Origin: Catalinimonas alkaloidigena
GTDB taxonomy: Bacteria > Bacteroidota > Bacteroidia > Cytophagales > Cyclobacteriaceae
Reading direction: 5' to 3'
NCBI RefSeq assembly: GCF_029504655.1
Contig: NZ_JAQFIL010000001.1
Location: 3,353,001-3,417,000, forward strand
Length of the DNA: 64,000 nt
Shown here: one piece after another, positions 26,013 to 35,227 of the stretch
How the letters are laid out: each line of letters starts with the position of its first letter
Numbering within the stretch: position 1 is the first letter of the stretch
Notes under the pieces: generated by a model
The model's database searches: none
Told to the model about the DNA's origin: nothing
Seen by the model: the letters and a program-made list of their open reading frames with translations, nothing else
Position numbers and translations under genes: made by a program

Positions 26013-27203
26013 ATGAATGAACAAGCTTATGCCTCATTATATGCTAACACCTTGCTACAGGATGTCATCCCTTTCTGGATGCAGCATTCCGGAGATGCAT
26101 CGTATGGAGGATACCTCACCTGCCTGGACAGAAAAGGAAAAACCTTTGACACCGATAAATTTATCTGGCTTCAGTGCCGGCAGGTCTGGTGCTTTTCCAT
26201 GCTCTACAATCGGGTGGAACAAAAACAGGAGTGGCTGGACTTTGCCCTGCAAGGGGCAGAGTTTCTGAAAAAGTTTGGCAGGGATGCTCAGGGCAACTGG
26301 TATTTCTCCCTTACCCGAGAAGGCAAACCGCTGGTCCAGCCTTACAACATTTTTTCAGACTGCTTTGCCGCCATGGCATTCGGCCAGTTGTCGCAGGCCA
26401 CGCAGGATAAAGCCCACAGTGAGATCGCCATCCATACGTATCACAATATCCTGAAAAGGCAGGAAAACCCTAAGGGAAGTTACAACAAAGCTTTTCCCGG
26501 CACCCGACCACTACAAAGCTTTGCCCTGCCCATGATAATGTGCAACCTCATCCTAGAGATGGAGCACCTACTGGCACCGGAAGAGGTAGATCGTATTATA
26601 CAGCATGGCAGTCGAACCGTTATGGACACCTTTTACCAACCGGATAGCGGGCAGATTCTGGAAAATGTAAACGAAGATGGCAGCTTTTCCGATACCTTTG
26701 AAGGAAGACTTCTCAATCCCGGTCACGCTCTGGAGGCAATGTGGTTCATCATAGATCTGGCCGCCCGCACTTCCGATCAGCCTCTTATCCGTAAAGCAGT
26801 GGACATCAGCCTCAACACACTGGAGTATAGCTGGGACAGACGGTATGGAGGTATATTTTATTTTATGGATATCAAGGGGCATCCTCCTCAGGCACTGGAG
26901 TGGGACCAGAAGTTGTGGTGGGTCCACATGGAAACACTGATCAGCCTGCTTAAAGGCTTTCTGCAAACCGGTGATCAGCGGTGCTGGCAGTGGTTTGAGA
27001 AAGTACATGATTACTGCTGGACGCATTTTGCTGATCCCGAATACGGAGAATGGTACGGCTATCTTAACCGCCGGGGAGAAGTCCTAATCCCGCAAAAAGG
27101 GGGCAAGTGGAAAGGCTGTTTTCATGTACCGCGCGGACTTTATCAATGTTGGCAAACCCTGGATTCCATCGCTGAAAAGTCTTCAACTGTAACTCCTCAA
27201 TAA
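26013..27203 (+). CDS. N-acylglucosamine 2-epimerase family protein
   Basis: A 396-residue (alpha/alpha)6-barrel enzyme of the AGE/renin-binding-protein family. Diagnostic segments are the first repeat DVIPFWMQHSGDASYGGY, the catalytic-His motif NPGHALEAMWF, and the C-terminal KGGKWKGCFHVPRGL, which closely resembles animal and cyanobacterial N-acetylglucosamine 2-epimerases. No signal peptide, so cytoplasmic. It would interconvert N-acetylglucosamine and N-acetylmannosamine, or a related aldose pair; cellobiose 2-epimerases and mannose isomerases share the fold but usually lack this exact C-terminal motif. It is followed 9 bp later by an MFS sugar transporter gene, so the transported sugar is probably its substrate. 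No neuraminate lyase gene is in the window. Confidence 0.85.
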   Translation: MNEQAYASLYANTLLQDVIPFWMQHSGDASYGGYLTCLDRKGKTFDTDKFIWLQCRQVWCFSMLYNRVEQKQEWLDFALQGAEFLKKFGRDAQGNWYFSLTREGKPLVQPYNIFSDCFAAMAFGQLSQATQDKAHSEIAIHTYHNILKRQENPKGSYNKAFPGTRPLQSFALPMIMCNLILEMEHLLAPEEVDRIIQHGSRTVMDTFYQPDSGQILENVNEDGSFSDTFEGRLLNPGHALEAMWFIIDLAARTSDQPLIRKAVDISLNTLEYSWDRRYGGIFYFMDIKGHPPQALEWDQKLWWVHMETLISLLKGFLQTGDQRCWQWFEKVHDYCWTHFADPEYGEWYGYLNRRGEVLIPQKGGKWKGCFHVPRGLYQCWQTLDSIAEKSSTVTPQ

Positions 27204-27212
27204 AACCACCCT

Positions 27213-28484
27213 ATGGCACAAGCACCAGCACAACAGGTAGTCAGCACAGAAACTACCAACTTTGAAAAGCAAAACTACACCCCTGCCCTGATCACCCTGG
27301 CAGTACTATATTTTATGATGGGTTTCATTACCTGTCTGAATGACACCCTGGTCCCTTTTTTCAAAAAAGGCTTTGATCTTACTTATTCCCAATCCTCACT
27401 GGTACAATTTTATTTTTTCCTGACCTACGGAGTGATGTCCATTCCGGCTGGGAAACTGGTAGGCCGCATAGGCTACAAGCAGGGAATGGTCTGGGGTTTT
27501 TCCGTTGCTGCTTTCGGCGCACTGCTGTTTTTCCCTGCTTCCCTCATGCATCAGTACGTATTATTTCTGGCGGCCTTATTCATTGTAGCGGCTGGCATCG
27601 TATTGCTGCAGGTGGCGGCCAACCCCTATATCACGGTACTCGGTCCCGCCCGTACTGCTTCCGCACGCCTTACCCTCATACAGGGTGTAGGCTCCATAGG
27701 TACCACCGTTGCTCCTATCTTCGGAGCTTACCTTATTCTTTCTCGCCTCCCCGAATCTGAAGCATCCAGTGAAGCTGTCAAATATCCATACCTGGGCATC
27801 ACCGCATTACTAGTCTGTATCGCCTTGGTGGTATCCAGGCTCAGACTCCCCGAGATTCGCACTTCCTCTGGAGACAGTGCTGAACATAAACCCCAAAAAA
27901 GTAGCAGTATCTTTTCCTTCAGAAACCTGAATTTCGGTATCTGGGCTATCTTTTTTTATGTAGGGGCAGAGGTTTCTATTGGCAGTTTTCTGACTAATTA
28001 CATTGCCGATGCCCTCATAATCGCAGAAGAGACTGCCAACAGCTATGTAGCTTTTTTCTGGGGAAGTATGCTGATAGGCCGACTGATAGGTGCCTATCTG
28101 CTCAAAGCAGTCAGACCGGCCAAGGTACTGACATTTTGTGCTGCACTGGCCATCGCTCTGATAATCATCTCAGTCAGTAGCACCGGCCTTATAGCCGTAT
28201 GGACCATGATAGCCGTTGGATTGTCCAATTCAGTCATGTTTGCCATCATTTTCTCGCTTTCTGTTCAGGGGCTGGGCAAATATACCACACAGGCTTCGGG
28301 GCTGCTGTCAACCGCCATAGTGGGGGGAGCCATTATCTCCCTCAGCCAGGGCCTGGTAAAAGATCATGCCAGCTGGGCTGTATCCTTTATGATACCCCTG
28401 GCCTGCTATGTCTACATACTGTTTTATGGCCTCTATGGCTACCAGTCCAAATTCAGAAAAGAGGAGCATGATGTAGCACACTGA
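27213..28484 (+). CDS. FucP/GluP-like MFS sugar transporter
   Basis: A 423-residue inner-membrane protein with 12 predicted helices after a short cytoplasmic N-terminus. Segments LYFMMGFITCLNDTLVPFFK, GYKQGMVWGF, VLLQVAANPYITVLGP and LTLIQGVGSIGTTVAPIFGA are those of the FucP/GluP fucose-glucose-galactose proton symporter family. It starts 9 bp after the epimerase stop, which suggests cotranscription and perhaps coupled translation. The transported sugar is unknown; from context, an N-acetylated hexosamine or its epimer taken up from the periplasm. SusC and SusD genes downstream supply the outer-membrane step. Confidence 0.88.
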   Translation: MAQAPAQQVVSTETTNFEKQNYTPALITLAVLYFMMGFITCLNDTLVPFFKKGFDLTYSQSSLVQFYFFLTYGVMSIPAGKLVGRIGYKQGMVWGFSVAAFGALLFFPASLMHQYVLFLAALFIVAAGIVLLQVAANPYITVLGPARTASARLTLIQGVGSIGTTVAPIFGAYLILSRLPESEASSEAVKYPYLGITALLVCIALVVSRLRLPEIRTSSGDSAEHKPQKSSSIFSFRNLNFGIWAIFFYVGAEVSIGSFLTNYIADALIIAEETANSYVAFFWGSMLIGRLIGAYLLKAVRPAKVLTFCAALAIALIIISVSSTGLIAVWTMIAVGLSNSVMFAIIFSLSVQGLGKYTTQASGLLSTAIVGGAIISLSQGLVKDHASWAVSFMIPLACYVYILFYGLYGYQSKFRKEEHDVAH

Positions 28485-28564
28485 AGTACATTGCCTCATA
28501 CAGCAGGACAAGGCTTTGCCTGTTCTCCATTCAATTTTATCACTAATACAAAACCAAAACTACT

Positions 28565-31500
28565 ATGCAAAAACAACACACGAAAAAATGGCTTTTCAGC
28601 CTGTTGATGTCGTGCTTATGCCTAGTTTGGCAACCGCACTATGCCCTTGCCCAACAGCAAAGCATACAGGGCAAGGTGAGCGATGTAAACGGACAAGCCC
28701 TACCCGGTGCGACGGTGCTGATCAAAGGTACGCAGAACGGCACCATCACCAATGCTGAAGGACGGTTTCGGCTGAGTACAGCTCAGGATCGGGTTACGCT
28801 AGCCATCACTTTCATTGGTTTTGAGACTCAGGAAGTGGAGGCCAGCAGCTCGGAAGAAGTGCAGGTCACCCTTCAGGAATCGTCCAAGCAACTCAATGAA
28901 GTAGTGGTAGTGGGCTATGGTACTCAGAAAAAGGTAAACCTGACTGGTGCCGTATCAGTAGTGGAAGGCGAAAAGCTAAGTAAAAGACAGGTCGGCTCCA
29001 CTTCCCTGGCGTTGCAAGGGTTAGCGCCGGGTGTTACCGTTACCCAGCAGTCGGGCGCTCCCGGAGGAGATGCCGGAACAATCCGTATCCGAGGTATAGG
29101 GTCCATCAATGCCGGTCAGAACCCTCTTATATTGGTAGACAATGTGGAGATGAGCCTCAACGCCATTGACCCCAATAACATAGAGAGCATTTCTATCCTG
29201 AAAGACGCAGCCGCGGCAGCCATTTACGGCTCCAGGGCAGCCAACGGTGTGGTCCTGATTACCACCAAAAGAGGAAAGGAGGGCATCAGTATCAATTACA
29301 ACACCTACCTTGCCCAGCAGAAACCTACGAACCTGCCTGAAAAAGTAAATGCACTGGACCACATGAAATTGTGGGATGTAGCTCAGGTCAACAGTGGCTT
29401 GCCGCCTGCATTTACTGATCAGATACAGGCTTATGAAAGCCAGGGACCAGATAACTTCACCCGCTTCAATACCGACTGGAAAGACCTGGTACTGACCAAT
29501 AATGGCCTGATGCATAACCATAACCTGAGTATTTCTGCCGGAACAGAAAAGCTTAAGGTATTTGCATCGGGCAGCTTTCTGGATCAAAATGGTTTGACGG
29601 CCAATACGAATTATACCCGGGCGGATATGCGTTTTAATACCGACCTGACCATTACCGATAAACTTTCGGCCAGCATGGACCTGGTATTAAACAGAACCGA
29701 CCGCAACTGGCCCGGCCAGTTGTCTCCCAATACCATCATCAATCGTATGCTGGGTTACCCTGCCACTGCTCCCGGTCAGTTTGATGGCGGACAGTGGGGT
29801 GAGGGCTGGTCCAATACCAATCCTGCGGCGGCGGCAGAAGATGGTGGCTTCAACCGTTTGACAAACGATTCGCGCATCATCAAAGGAACCCTGAACTATC
29901 GTCCTTTTGAAGCGCTGGAACTACTGGCCTCCTACAGCTCAGACAACTGGGTTTCTCACAACAAGCGTATGACCAGGCAATATGAGATCTATGAGGCCGA
30001 CCCGGCCAATAACACCCTCAATATGGCACGCCTGTGGCCCAGCCAGAATGGGCTGGCAGAAAACACTACTGATAACTACCGAAATATTTTCCGTGCTCAG
30101 GCCACTTACGATAAATCTTTCGGCCGCCACAATATCACTTTATTGGGCGGCTTCAGTACCGAAGAGTATCAGGCAGAATTCATCCATACTTATCGACAGA
30201 ATCTGCTTTCTGCCGACAGACCCTATCTTGACAGCGGTGACCCTATCGGACAGGTACTGAGTGGTGGCGCAAGGCGTTATACGATGGTCTCCGCGTTTAG
30301 CAGAGTCAACTACAATTACGACGAAAGGTATTTACTGGAGTTGAACGGACGCTGGGACGCTTCATCACGCTTCAGAGAAGAAAACTGGTGGGCGCTTTTT
30401 CCCTCCGTTTCAGCAGGCTGGAGAATTTCCGAAGAAGGGTTCTGGCAGGGACTGGATAACATCATCAACGACGCCAAGATCAGGGCATCCTACGGGGCAC
30501 TGGGTAATCAGAACCTGTCCGACTTTTACCCTACTTACTCTCCCTTTAGCTCAGGACCAGCCTACAACTATTATTTTAATGATGTCATCAATGCCGGCTA
30601 TGCTTTAACTACTGCGGCTAACCCCAACATCAGGTGGGAGACCTCCAAAAACCTGGATATAGGTGCGGATCTGGGTTTCTTCAATAATCGCCTCAATATC
30701 ACAGCAGATTACTTTCGTCGTGACATTGAAGACATGCTCATGATCAACCCTATTCCTGACTATGTAGGGTTATCAGCTCCTTACGTCAATGTGGGTTCTA
30801 TGCGGAATACCGGCTGGGAACTTGCCGCAGGCTGGAGAGATAAGGTGAAGGATTTTTCCTATCAGGTAAATGTGAACGTATCCGACGTAAAGAATGAAGT
30901 TCTTGACATAGGAGGCAGCGATATCATTGGAGGGTCAAGAATTATCAGAGAAGGGCATCCTTTGCATTCTTATTACGGCTACGTTGCCGACGGCTTGTTT
31001 CAGAGCCAGGAAGAAATAGACAATGCCCCATTTCATTACGGCAATACGGCTCCCGGCGATATTCGCTACCGGGATATCAGCGGTCCTGAAGGTGTTCCCG
31101 ATGATAAAATAGACAATTTTGACCGAACTATTCTGGGCAATTACTTTCCCCGCTACGAATACAGCATGAACCTGGAAGCGCAATATAAGGGCTTTGACCT
31201 GACTCTTTTCTTCCAGGGAGTGGGCAAAAAAGACAATTACATGTCAGGTACTGGTTCTCAGCCCTTCTATTCAAGAAGTTATCAGGGGTCCATGTTTGAG
31301 CATCAGAAAGATTACTGGTCGCCGGAAAACCCTGACGCTGCCTACCCTCGCCTTACCAATAATAGTATCACTAATAATTATGTTACCTCATCTTATTGGC
31401 TGAAATCAGGAGCTTACCTGCGCCTCAAAAACCTTGTTGTAGGCTATACACTCCCTAAAACACTGACTGAAAAGATGAAACTTGGCTCCGCCAGGATTTA

Positions 31501-31630
31501 TGTCAGCGGCCAGAACCTGCTTACCTGGGATGATTACTTTCCCGGCTTTGACCCTGAGCAGCAGGACACCGCCGGAATTTTTTATCCCATCATGAAGACA
31601 TATACTGTTGGTCTAAACATTAACTTCTAG
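28565..31630 (+). CDS. SusC/RagA-family TonB-dependent outer-membrane transporter
   Basis: A 1021-residue protein: signal peptide about residues 1-29, carboxypeptidase-regulatory-like domain about 33-110 (IQGKVSDVNGQALPGATV), plug domain about 115-230 beginning after the SusC signature VVVVGYGTQKKVNLTGAV and containing ADIYGSR-like AAAAIYGSRAANGVVLITTK, then a 22-strand barrel ending in the aromatic C-terminus VGLNINF. The plug start also carries the TonB-box region. It imports oligosaccharides bound by its SusD partner, encoded 4 bp downstream. Length and motif order are standard for the family. The substrate is not predictable from sequence, but the flanking epimerase and MFS genes suggest an amino-sugar-containing glycan. 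Confidence 0.95.
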   Translation: MQKQHTKKWLFSLLMSCLCLVWQPHYALAQQQSIQGKVSDVNGQALPGATVLIKGTQNGTITNAEGRFRLSTAQDRVTLAITFIGFETQEVEASSSEEVQVTLQESSKQLNEVVVVGYGTQKKVNLTGAVSVVEGEKLSKRQVGSTSLALQGLAPGVTVTQQSGAPGGDAGTIRIRGIGSINAGQNPLILVDNVEMSLNAIDPNNIESISILKDAAAAAIYGSRAANGVVLITTKRGKEGISINYNTYLAQQKPTNLPEKVNALDHMKLWDVAQVNSGLPPAFTDQIQAYESQGPDNFTRFNTDWKDLVLTNNGLMHNHNLSISAGTEKLKVFASGSFLDQNGLTANTNYTRADMRFNTDLTITDKLSASMDLVLNRTDRNWPGQLSPNTIINRMLGYPATAPGQFDGGQWGEGWSNTNPAAAAEDGGFNRLTNDSRIIKGTLNYRPFEALELLASYSSDNWVSHNKRMTRQYEIYEADPANNTLNMARLWPSQNGLAENTTDNYRNIFRAQATYDKSFGRHNITLLGGFSTEEYQAEFIHTYRQNLLSADRPYLDSGDPIGQVLSGGARRYTMVSAFSRVNYNYDERYLLELNGRWDASSRFREENWWALFPSVSAGWRISEEGFWQGLDNIINDAKIRASYGALGNQNLSDFYPTYSPFSSGPAYNYYFNDVINAGYALTTAANPNIRWETSKNLDIGADLGFFNNRLNITADYFRRDIEDMLMINPIPDYVGLSAPYVNVGSMRNTGWELAAGWRDKVKDFSYQVNVNVSDVKNEVLDIGGSDIIGGSRIIREGHPLHSYYGYVADGLFQSQEEIDNAPFHYGNTAPGDIRYRDISGPEGVPDDKIDNFDRTILGNYFPRYEYSMNLEAQYKGFDLTLFFQGVGKKDNYMSGTGSQPFYSRSYQGSMFEHQKDYWSPENPDAAYPRLTNNSITNNYVTSSYWLKSGAYLRLKNLVVGYTLPKTLTEKMKLGSARIYVSGQNLLTWDDYFPGFDPEQQDTAGIFYPIMKTYTVGLNINF

Positions 31631-31634
31631 AAGT

Positions 31635-33332
31635 ATGAAAAACAACTTAATATTCCTCATAAGCATTTTATTTACACTAGCCCTGATGCCAGGCTGTAAG
31701 GACTTTCTGGAAGAAGTTCCACTGGATGCCCCGGCTACCGGGCAGTTTTTTAATAACGAAGCTGAAATGAATGTAGCCCTAAACGGGGTGTACAAATCCA
31801 TTTACTGGAATTACGGCAATACTGCCTACCAGTCATACATGGACGGATGGACAGACCTCGGCCTGCATCGTGCGGTAGAGTTGGGTGAAGGCAATTTTGA
31901 TGTTTTTAATAGCCACTCCTCCCTGATCTGGAACAAGGCATATACTTCCATTCAACGGGCCAATACCATGCTGGAGGGCATGGAAAGAGGTAAAGACAAT
32001 GTGTCTGCCGATGCCTATGAGCGGTTTCGTGCCGAAGTGAAGGGGCTTCGTGCCTATGCTTACTTCTACCTGACTTATATGTTTGGAGATGTTCCCCTGA
32101 TCACCGAGCCCCTGCATCCTGACGATTTTTATAACCAGACCCGTACGCCCCGGGCAGAGGTGATCAATTTTATCTACAATGAGCTCGACGCTGTGGCGCA
32201 GGTACTGGACTGGGCCCCTCAAGACAGAGGACGTATGAGCAAAGCTATTGCGCTGGGGCTTAAGGCAAGAACTGCCCTTTACAACCAGGAATACGCCTTG
32301 GCAGCTGAGTCAGCGAAACTGGTAATGGACAATGCCGGACTAAGTCTTAACCCTCATTTTGGAGACCTGTTTACCCGTTCAGGACAGGAGCCTAATGCTG
32401 GTAAAGAGATCATGTTTGAAGTATTGTATTCTGATGCCGACCCTTCCAACAACAATTGGCTACCGCTGGGCAGTATATCCAGAGCCGCCGGAGGGCAGTC
32501 AGGAAGATTTCCCCAACAGCGCCTGGTAGACATGTTTGAGGCCAATGATGGCAAGAGGATAGATGAGTCTAATGTATATGATCCCGAAAATCCGCGTTTA
32601 AACCGCGACCAGCGTCTGAAGTATACAGTAGCCATGCCGGGAGACACTATTTTTATGAACCTGAATACTGTGGTATACGACATCTACCATGACACCACAT
32701 CCTTCAAAAACCCTGATGGCAGCTGGACTACCAAGTACAATGCTGACTTTGACAACCCTTTTGGTCCAGCCAAGAGCGGTGTAGGGCTACTATGGGCCAA
32801 GTACACCATGAACGACGAAAATGCCTTTGCAGCCAGGGTCAATTTCATCCTGATGCGCTATGCGGAAATACTGCTGACCTATGCTGAGGCTAAAATTGAG
32901 CTTAACGAACTTGATGCCTCGGTTATTGAAGCCATCGACCAGCTACGCAGAAGAGCCGGGCAGCCAGAGGTAGCTGGTGCCATATATGATGACCAGTATG
33001 CTCTCAGGCAGCTGATTCGCAGGGAAAGAGTAGCGGAACTGGCCATGGAAGGTTTTCGCTGGTTTGACATCCGGCGCTGGGACATCGCTGATATCGTCAT
33101 GCCCCAGCCAGTAGTAGGCATTGCCAAAACACAGGAAACCATGCCGCCTGTCCCTAACTTTACCCTTACCCCTGAGCATAACCTGAACAGTATTCCCAAT
33201 TATAGCGGACAACTGGACATGCGATTTACCCGGGAAGCTCGTTACTGGTATCCACGTCTGGAACTACTGCCTGTTCCTCAGGCCGAGCGGGACATCAACC
33301 CACAGCTCACCCAAAATCCGGGCTGGGAATAA
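31635..33332 (+). CDS. SusD/RagB-family surface glycan-binding lipoprotein
   Basis: A 565-residue lipoprotein with the lipobox LMPGC at Cys21. The N-terminal SusD-like domain (DFLEEVPLDAPAT, YKSIYWNYGN, RANTMLEGMERG, FRAEVKGLRAYAYFYL) and the C-terminal RagB/SusD domain (FILMRYAEILLTYAEAKIEL, LRRRAGQPEV, IRRERVAELAMEGFRWFDIRRW) are both complete. It acts as the lid on its SusC transporter and binds the incoming glycan. Only 4 bp separate the two genes, as is usual. The C-terminus ends with the typical LLPVPQAERDINPQLTQNPGW. Confidence 0.95.
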   Translation: MKNNLIFLISILFTLALMPGCKDFLEEVPLDAPATGQFFNNEAEMNVALNGVYKSIYWNYGNTAYQSYMDGWTDLGLHRAVELGEGNFDVFNSHSSLIWNKAYTSIQRANTMLEGMERGKDNVSADAYERFRAEVKGLRAYAYFYLTYMFGDVPLITEPLHPDDFYNQTRTPRAEVINFIYNELDAVAQVLDWAPQDRGRMSKAIALGLKARTALYNQEYALAAESAKLVMDNAGLSLNPHFGDLFTRSGQEPNAGKEIMFEVLYSDADPSNNNWLPLGSISRAAGGQSGRFPQQRLVDMFEANDGKRIDESNVYDPENPRLNRDQRLKYTVAMPGDTIFMNLNTVVYDIYHDTTSFKNPDGSWTTKYNADFDNPFGPAKSGVGLLWAKYTMNDENAFAARVNFILMRYAEILLTYAEAKIELNELDASVIEAIDQLRRRAGQPEVAGAIYDDQYALRQLIRRERVAELAMEGFRWFDIRRWDIADIVMPQPVVGIAKTQETMPPVPNFTLTPEHNLNSIPNYSGQLDMRFTREARYWYPRLELLPVPQAERDINPQLTQNPGWE

Positions 33333-33434
33333 GTAGCAAAATAAGTACTTTACTGTATTTTAGCGTGGCCATTGTGGGGAGCTTATGCTTTTACCAGTAA
33401 TGGTCACGGCTTGAGTTAATACTATAAAAGCAAC

Positions 33435-35162
33435 ATGATGAAAAGAAGAGATTTTATGGGTATGGTAACTGCCGGGGGCGCTGCAGTTGCCTCTGCCCCC
33501 TTGTCAGGCCTTGCCGCATCACCCCTGGGGAGATCATCTTACCACCGGGTACAAAAAGGTGAGCAAGCGCTTAAAGCAGATGTGATAATTGCCGGTGGAG
33601 GCCTGGGTGGCTGCGCTGCCGCTCTGGCTGCTTTACGTAACGGACTGAGCGTTATCCTCACAGAAGAAACTGACTGGATAGGTGGACAGCTGACGCAGCA
33701 GGGAGTTCCTCCCGACGAGCATCAGTGGATTGAAAGTCACGGAGCCACCCAATTGTACCGCGATTTCAGGTCCGCCATCCGCAACTATTACAAACAGCAC
33801 TACCCACTGACAGAAGAAGCCAGAGCGCGGGAAAACCTGAATCCCGGAGATGGGTCAGTCTCCCGTCTATGTCACGAACCCCGGGTAGCCCTGGCGGTAT
33901 TAAACAATATGTTTGCCCCATATATCAGCAGCGGAAAGTGTGCGTTGCTCCTAGAACACCAGGTGAAAAAGGCAGAGGTCCAGGGCGACAGGGTACAGGC
34001 CCTGCATGCAGTCAGCAAGCGTAGCGATAAAGCAACAGTGCTCACTGCACCATATTTTGTGGATGCTACTGAGTTGGGCGACCTATTGCCACTGACCGGT
34101 ACCGAGTTTGTGACAGGTGCCGAAGCTAAAAGTGATACCCGTGAGCTGCATGCCTCAGAAACAGCCCGACCCGATAACCACCAGGCTTTTACGGTTTGCT
34201 TTGCCATGGATTATGTGCCTGGCTCCGATCAGGTCATTGATAAACCCCGTGAATATAATTTCTGGCGCAATTTTGTGCCGGAAATGACACCTCCCTGGCC
34301 GGGCAGGCTGCTGGACCTCACCTACAGCAGTCCCAGCACCCTAAAACCCAAAGCACTGGCCTTCCATCCCGAAGGCGTCTCTTACGGCGATACCCTTAAT
34401 CTCTGGAATTACCGTAGGATTATCAATCAGCATAACTTCAGACCAGGTTTTTATCCGGGGGATGTAACCATCGTCAACTGGCCACAGAACGATTATGTGC
34501 TGGGTAACCTCACGGGTGGAGAGCATAACTTTCACGAAAATTTTGAAAGAGGTAAGCAGCTAAGCCTTTCGCTTTTCTACTGGCTGCAAACGGAAGTACC
34601 TCGCGAAGATGGAAAGCAGGGCTGGCCGGGGCTGCGCCTGAGAGGTGACCTGATGGGCACTGAAGATGGCTTGGCCAAGTACCCTTACGTTCGGGAGTCC
34701 AGAAGAATCAAAGCTATGTTCAGAATACTGGAAGAACATGTTGGACGTGAAAACCGCGCAATGGTAAGCGGGAAATCACCTGGAAACGTTAGTGCTGCCG
34801 ACTTTTACGACAGTGTGGGCATAGGGTACTATCACATTGACCTCCATCCCAGCAGCGGTGGTGACAACTATATCGATTTTGGTTCCTTACCCTTCCAGAT
34901 CCCATTGGGAGCCTTGCTGCCACAACGCATGGAGAATCTACTGCCTGCCAATAAAAATATTGGCACCACCCATATTACCAATGGATGTTATCGCTTGCAT
35001 CCGGTAGAATGGAGCATTGGGGAAGCTGCTGGACTGCTGGTAGCTCAGGCACTTCGCCAAAAAACGTTACCGAGAGCTATTCGGGAGCAACAAGACAAAC
35101 TGCAGGACTTTCAGCGATTTGTCAGGGCACAGGGGATAGAAACCCACTGGCCATCTTCCTAA
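33435..35162 (+). CDS. Tat-exported FAD-dependent oxidoreductase
   Basis: A 575-residue flavoprotein of the FAD_oxidored (PF12831) type. A twin-arginine leader (KRRDFMGMVTAGG, RR at residues 4-5) targets it to the periplasm folded with FAD. The dinucleotide-binding motif ADVIIAGGGLGGCAAALAAL is at about residues 48-67, followed by TDWIGGQLTQQGVP, a signature of this family, and the C-terminal NIGTTHITNGCYRLHPVEW and IGEAAG segments. Homologues are often mislabelled 'xanthan lyase'. In Bacteroidota they commonly sit in polysaccharide or sialic-acid loci. It lies 102 bp after the susD-like gene, and a strong terminator follows, so it closes the operon. Its substrate is unknown, though a periplasmic sugar oxidation is plausible. 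Confidence 0.85.
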   Translation: MMKRRDFMGMVTAGGAAVASAPLSGLAASPLGRSSYHRVQKGEQALKADVIIAGGGLGGCAAALAALRNGLSVILTEETDWIGGQLTQQGVPPDEHQWIESHGATQLYRDFRSAIRNYYKQHYPLTEEARARENLNPGDGSVSRLCHEPRVALAVLNNMFAPYISSGKCALLLEHQVKKAEVQGDRVQALHAVSKRSDKATVLTAPYFVDATELGDLLPLTGTEFVTGAEAKSDTRELHASETARPDNHQAFTVCFAMDYVPGSDQVIDKPREYNFWRNFVPEMTPPWPGRLLDLTYSSPSTLKPKALAFHPEGVSYGDTLNLWNYRRIINQHNFRPGFYPGDVTIVNWPQNDYVLGNLTGGEHNFHENFERGKQLSLSLFYWLQTEVPREDGKQGWPGLRLRGDLMGTEDGLAKYPYVRESRRIKAMFRILEEHVGRENRAMVSGKSPGNVSAADFYDSVGIGYYHIDLHPSSGGDNYIDFGSLPFQIPLGALLPQRMENLLPANKNIGTTHITNGCYRLHPVEWSIGEAAGLLVAQALRQKTLPRAIREQQDKLQDFQRFVRAQGIETHWPSS

Positions 35163-35196
35163 ATATCACTGTCGGTATTGTCAGAAATAAAGAAAG

Positions 35197-35227
35197 AGCC
35201 GCAGGACATTTTTCTGTGGCTTTTTTT
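35197..35227 (+). terminator. Intrinsic terminator of the SusCD locus
   Basis: An 8-bp stem with one G-U pair, AGCCGCAG at 35197-35204 and CTGTGGCT at 35214-35221, is followed at once by a run of seven T. It lies between the FAD oxidoreductase gene and the convergent ROK regulator gene, whose stop codon begins inside the T run. Confidence 0.9.

Noticed and set aside
28485..28564. Separate promoter for the SusC gene
   Set aside because: The 80-bp gap could hold one, but no TAnnTTTG or -33 element was recognised, so the gene is left as part of the upstream run.
30000..31630. A second TonB-dependent receptor or gene split within the SusC gene
   Set aside because: The frame is continuous from 28565 and contains one plug and one barrel; apparent extra frames are out-of-phase shadows.
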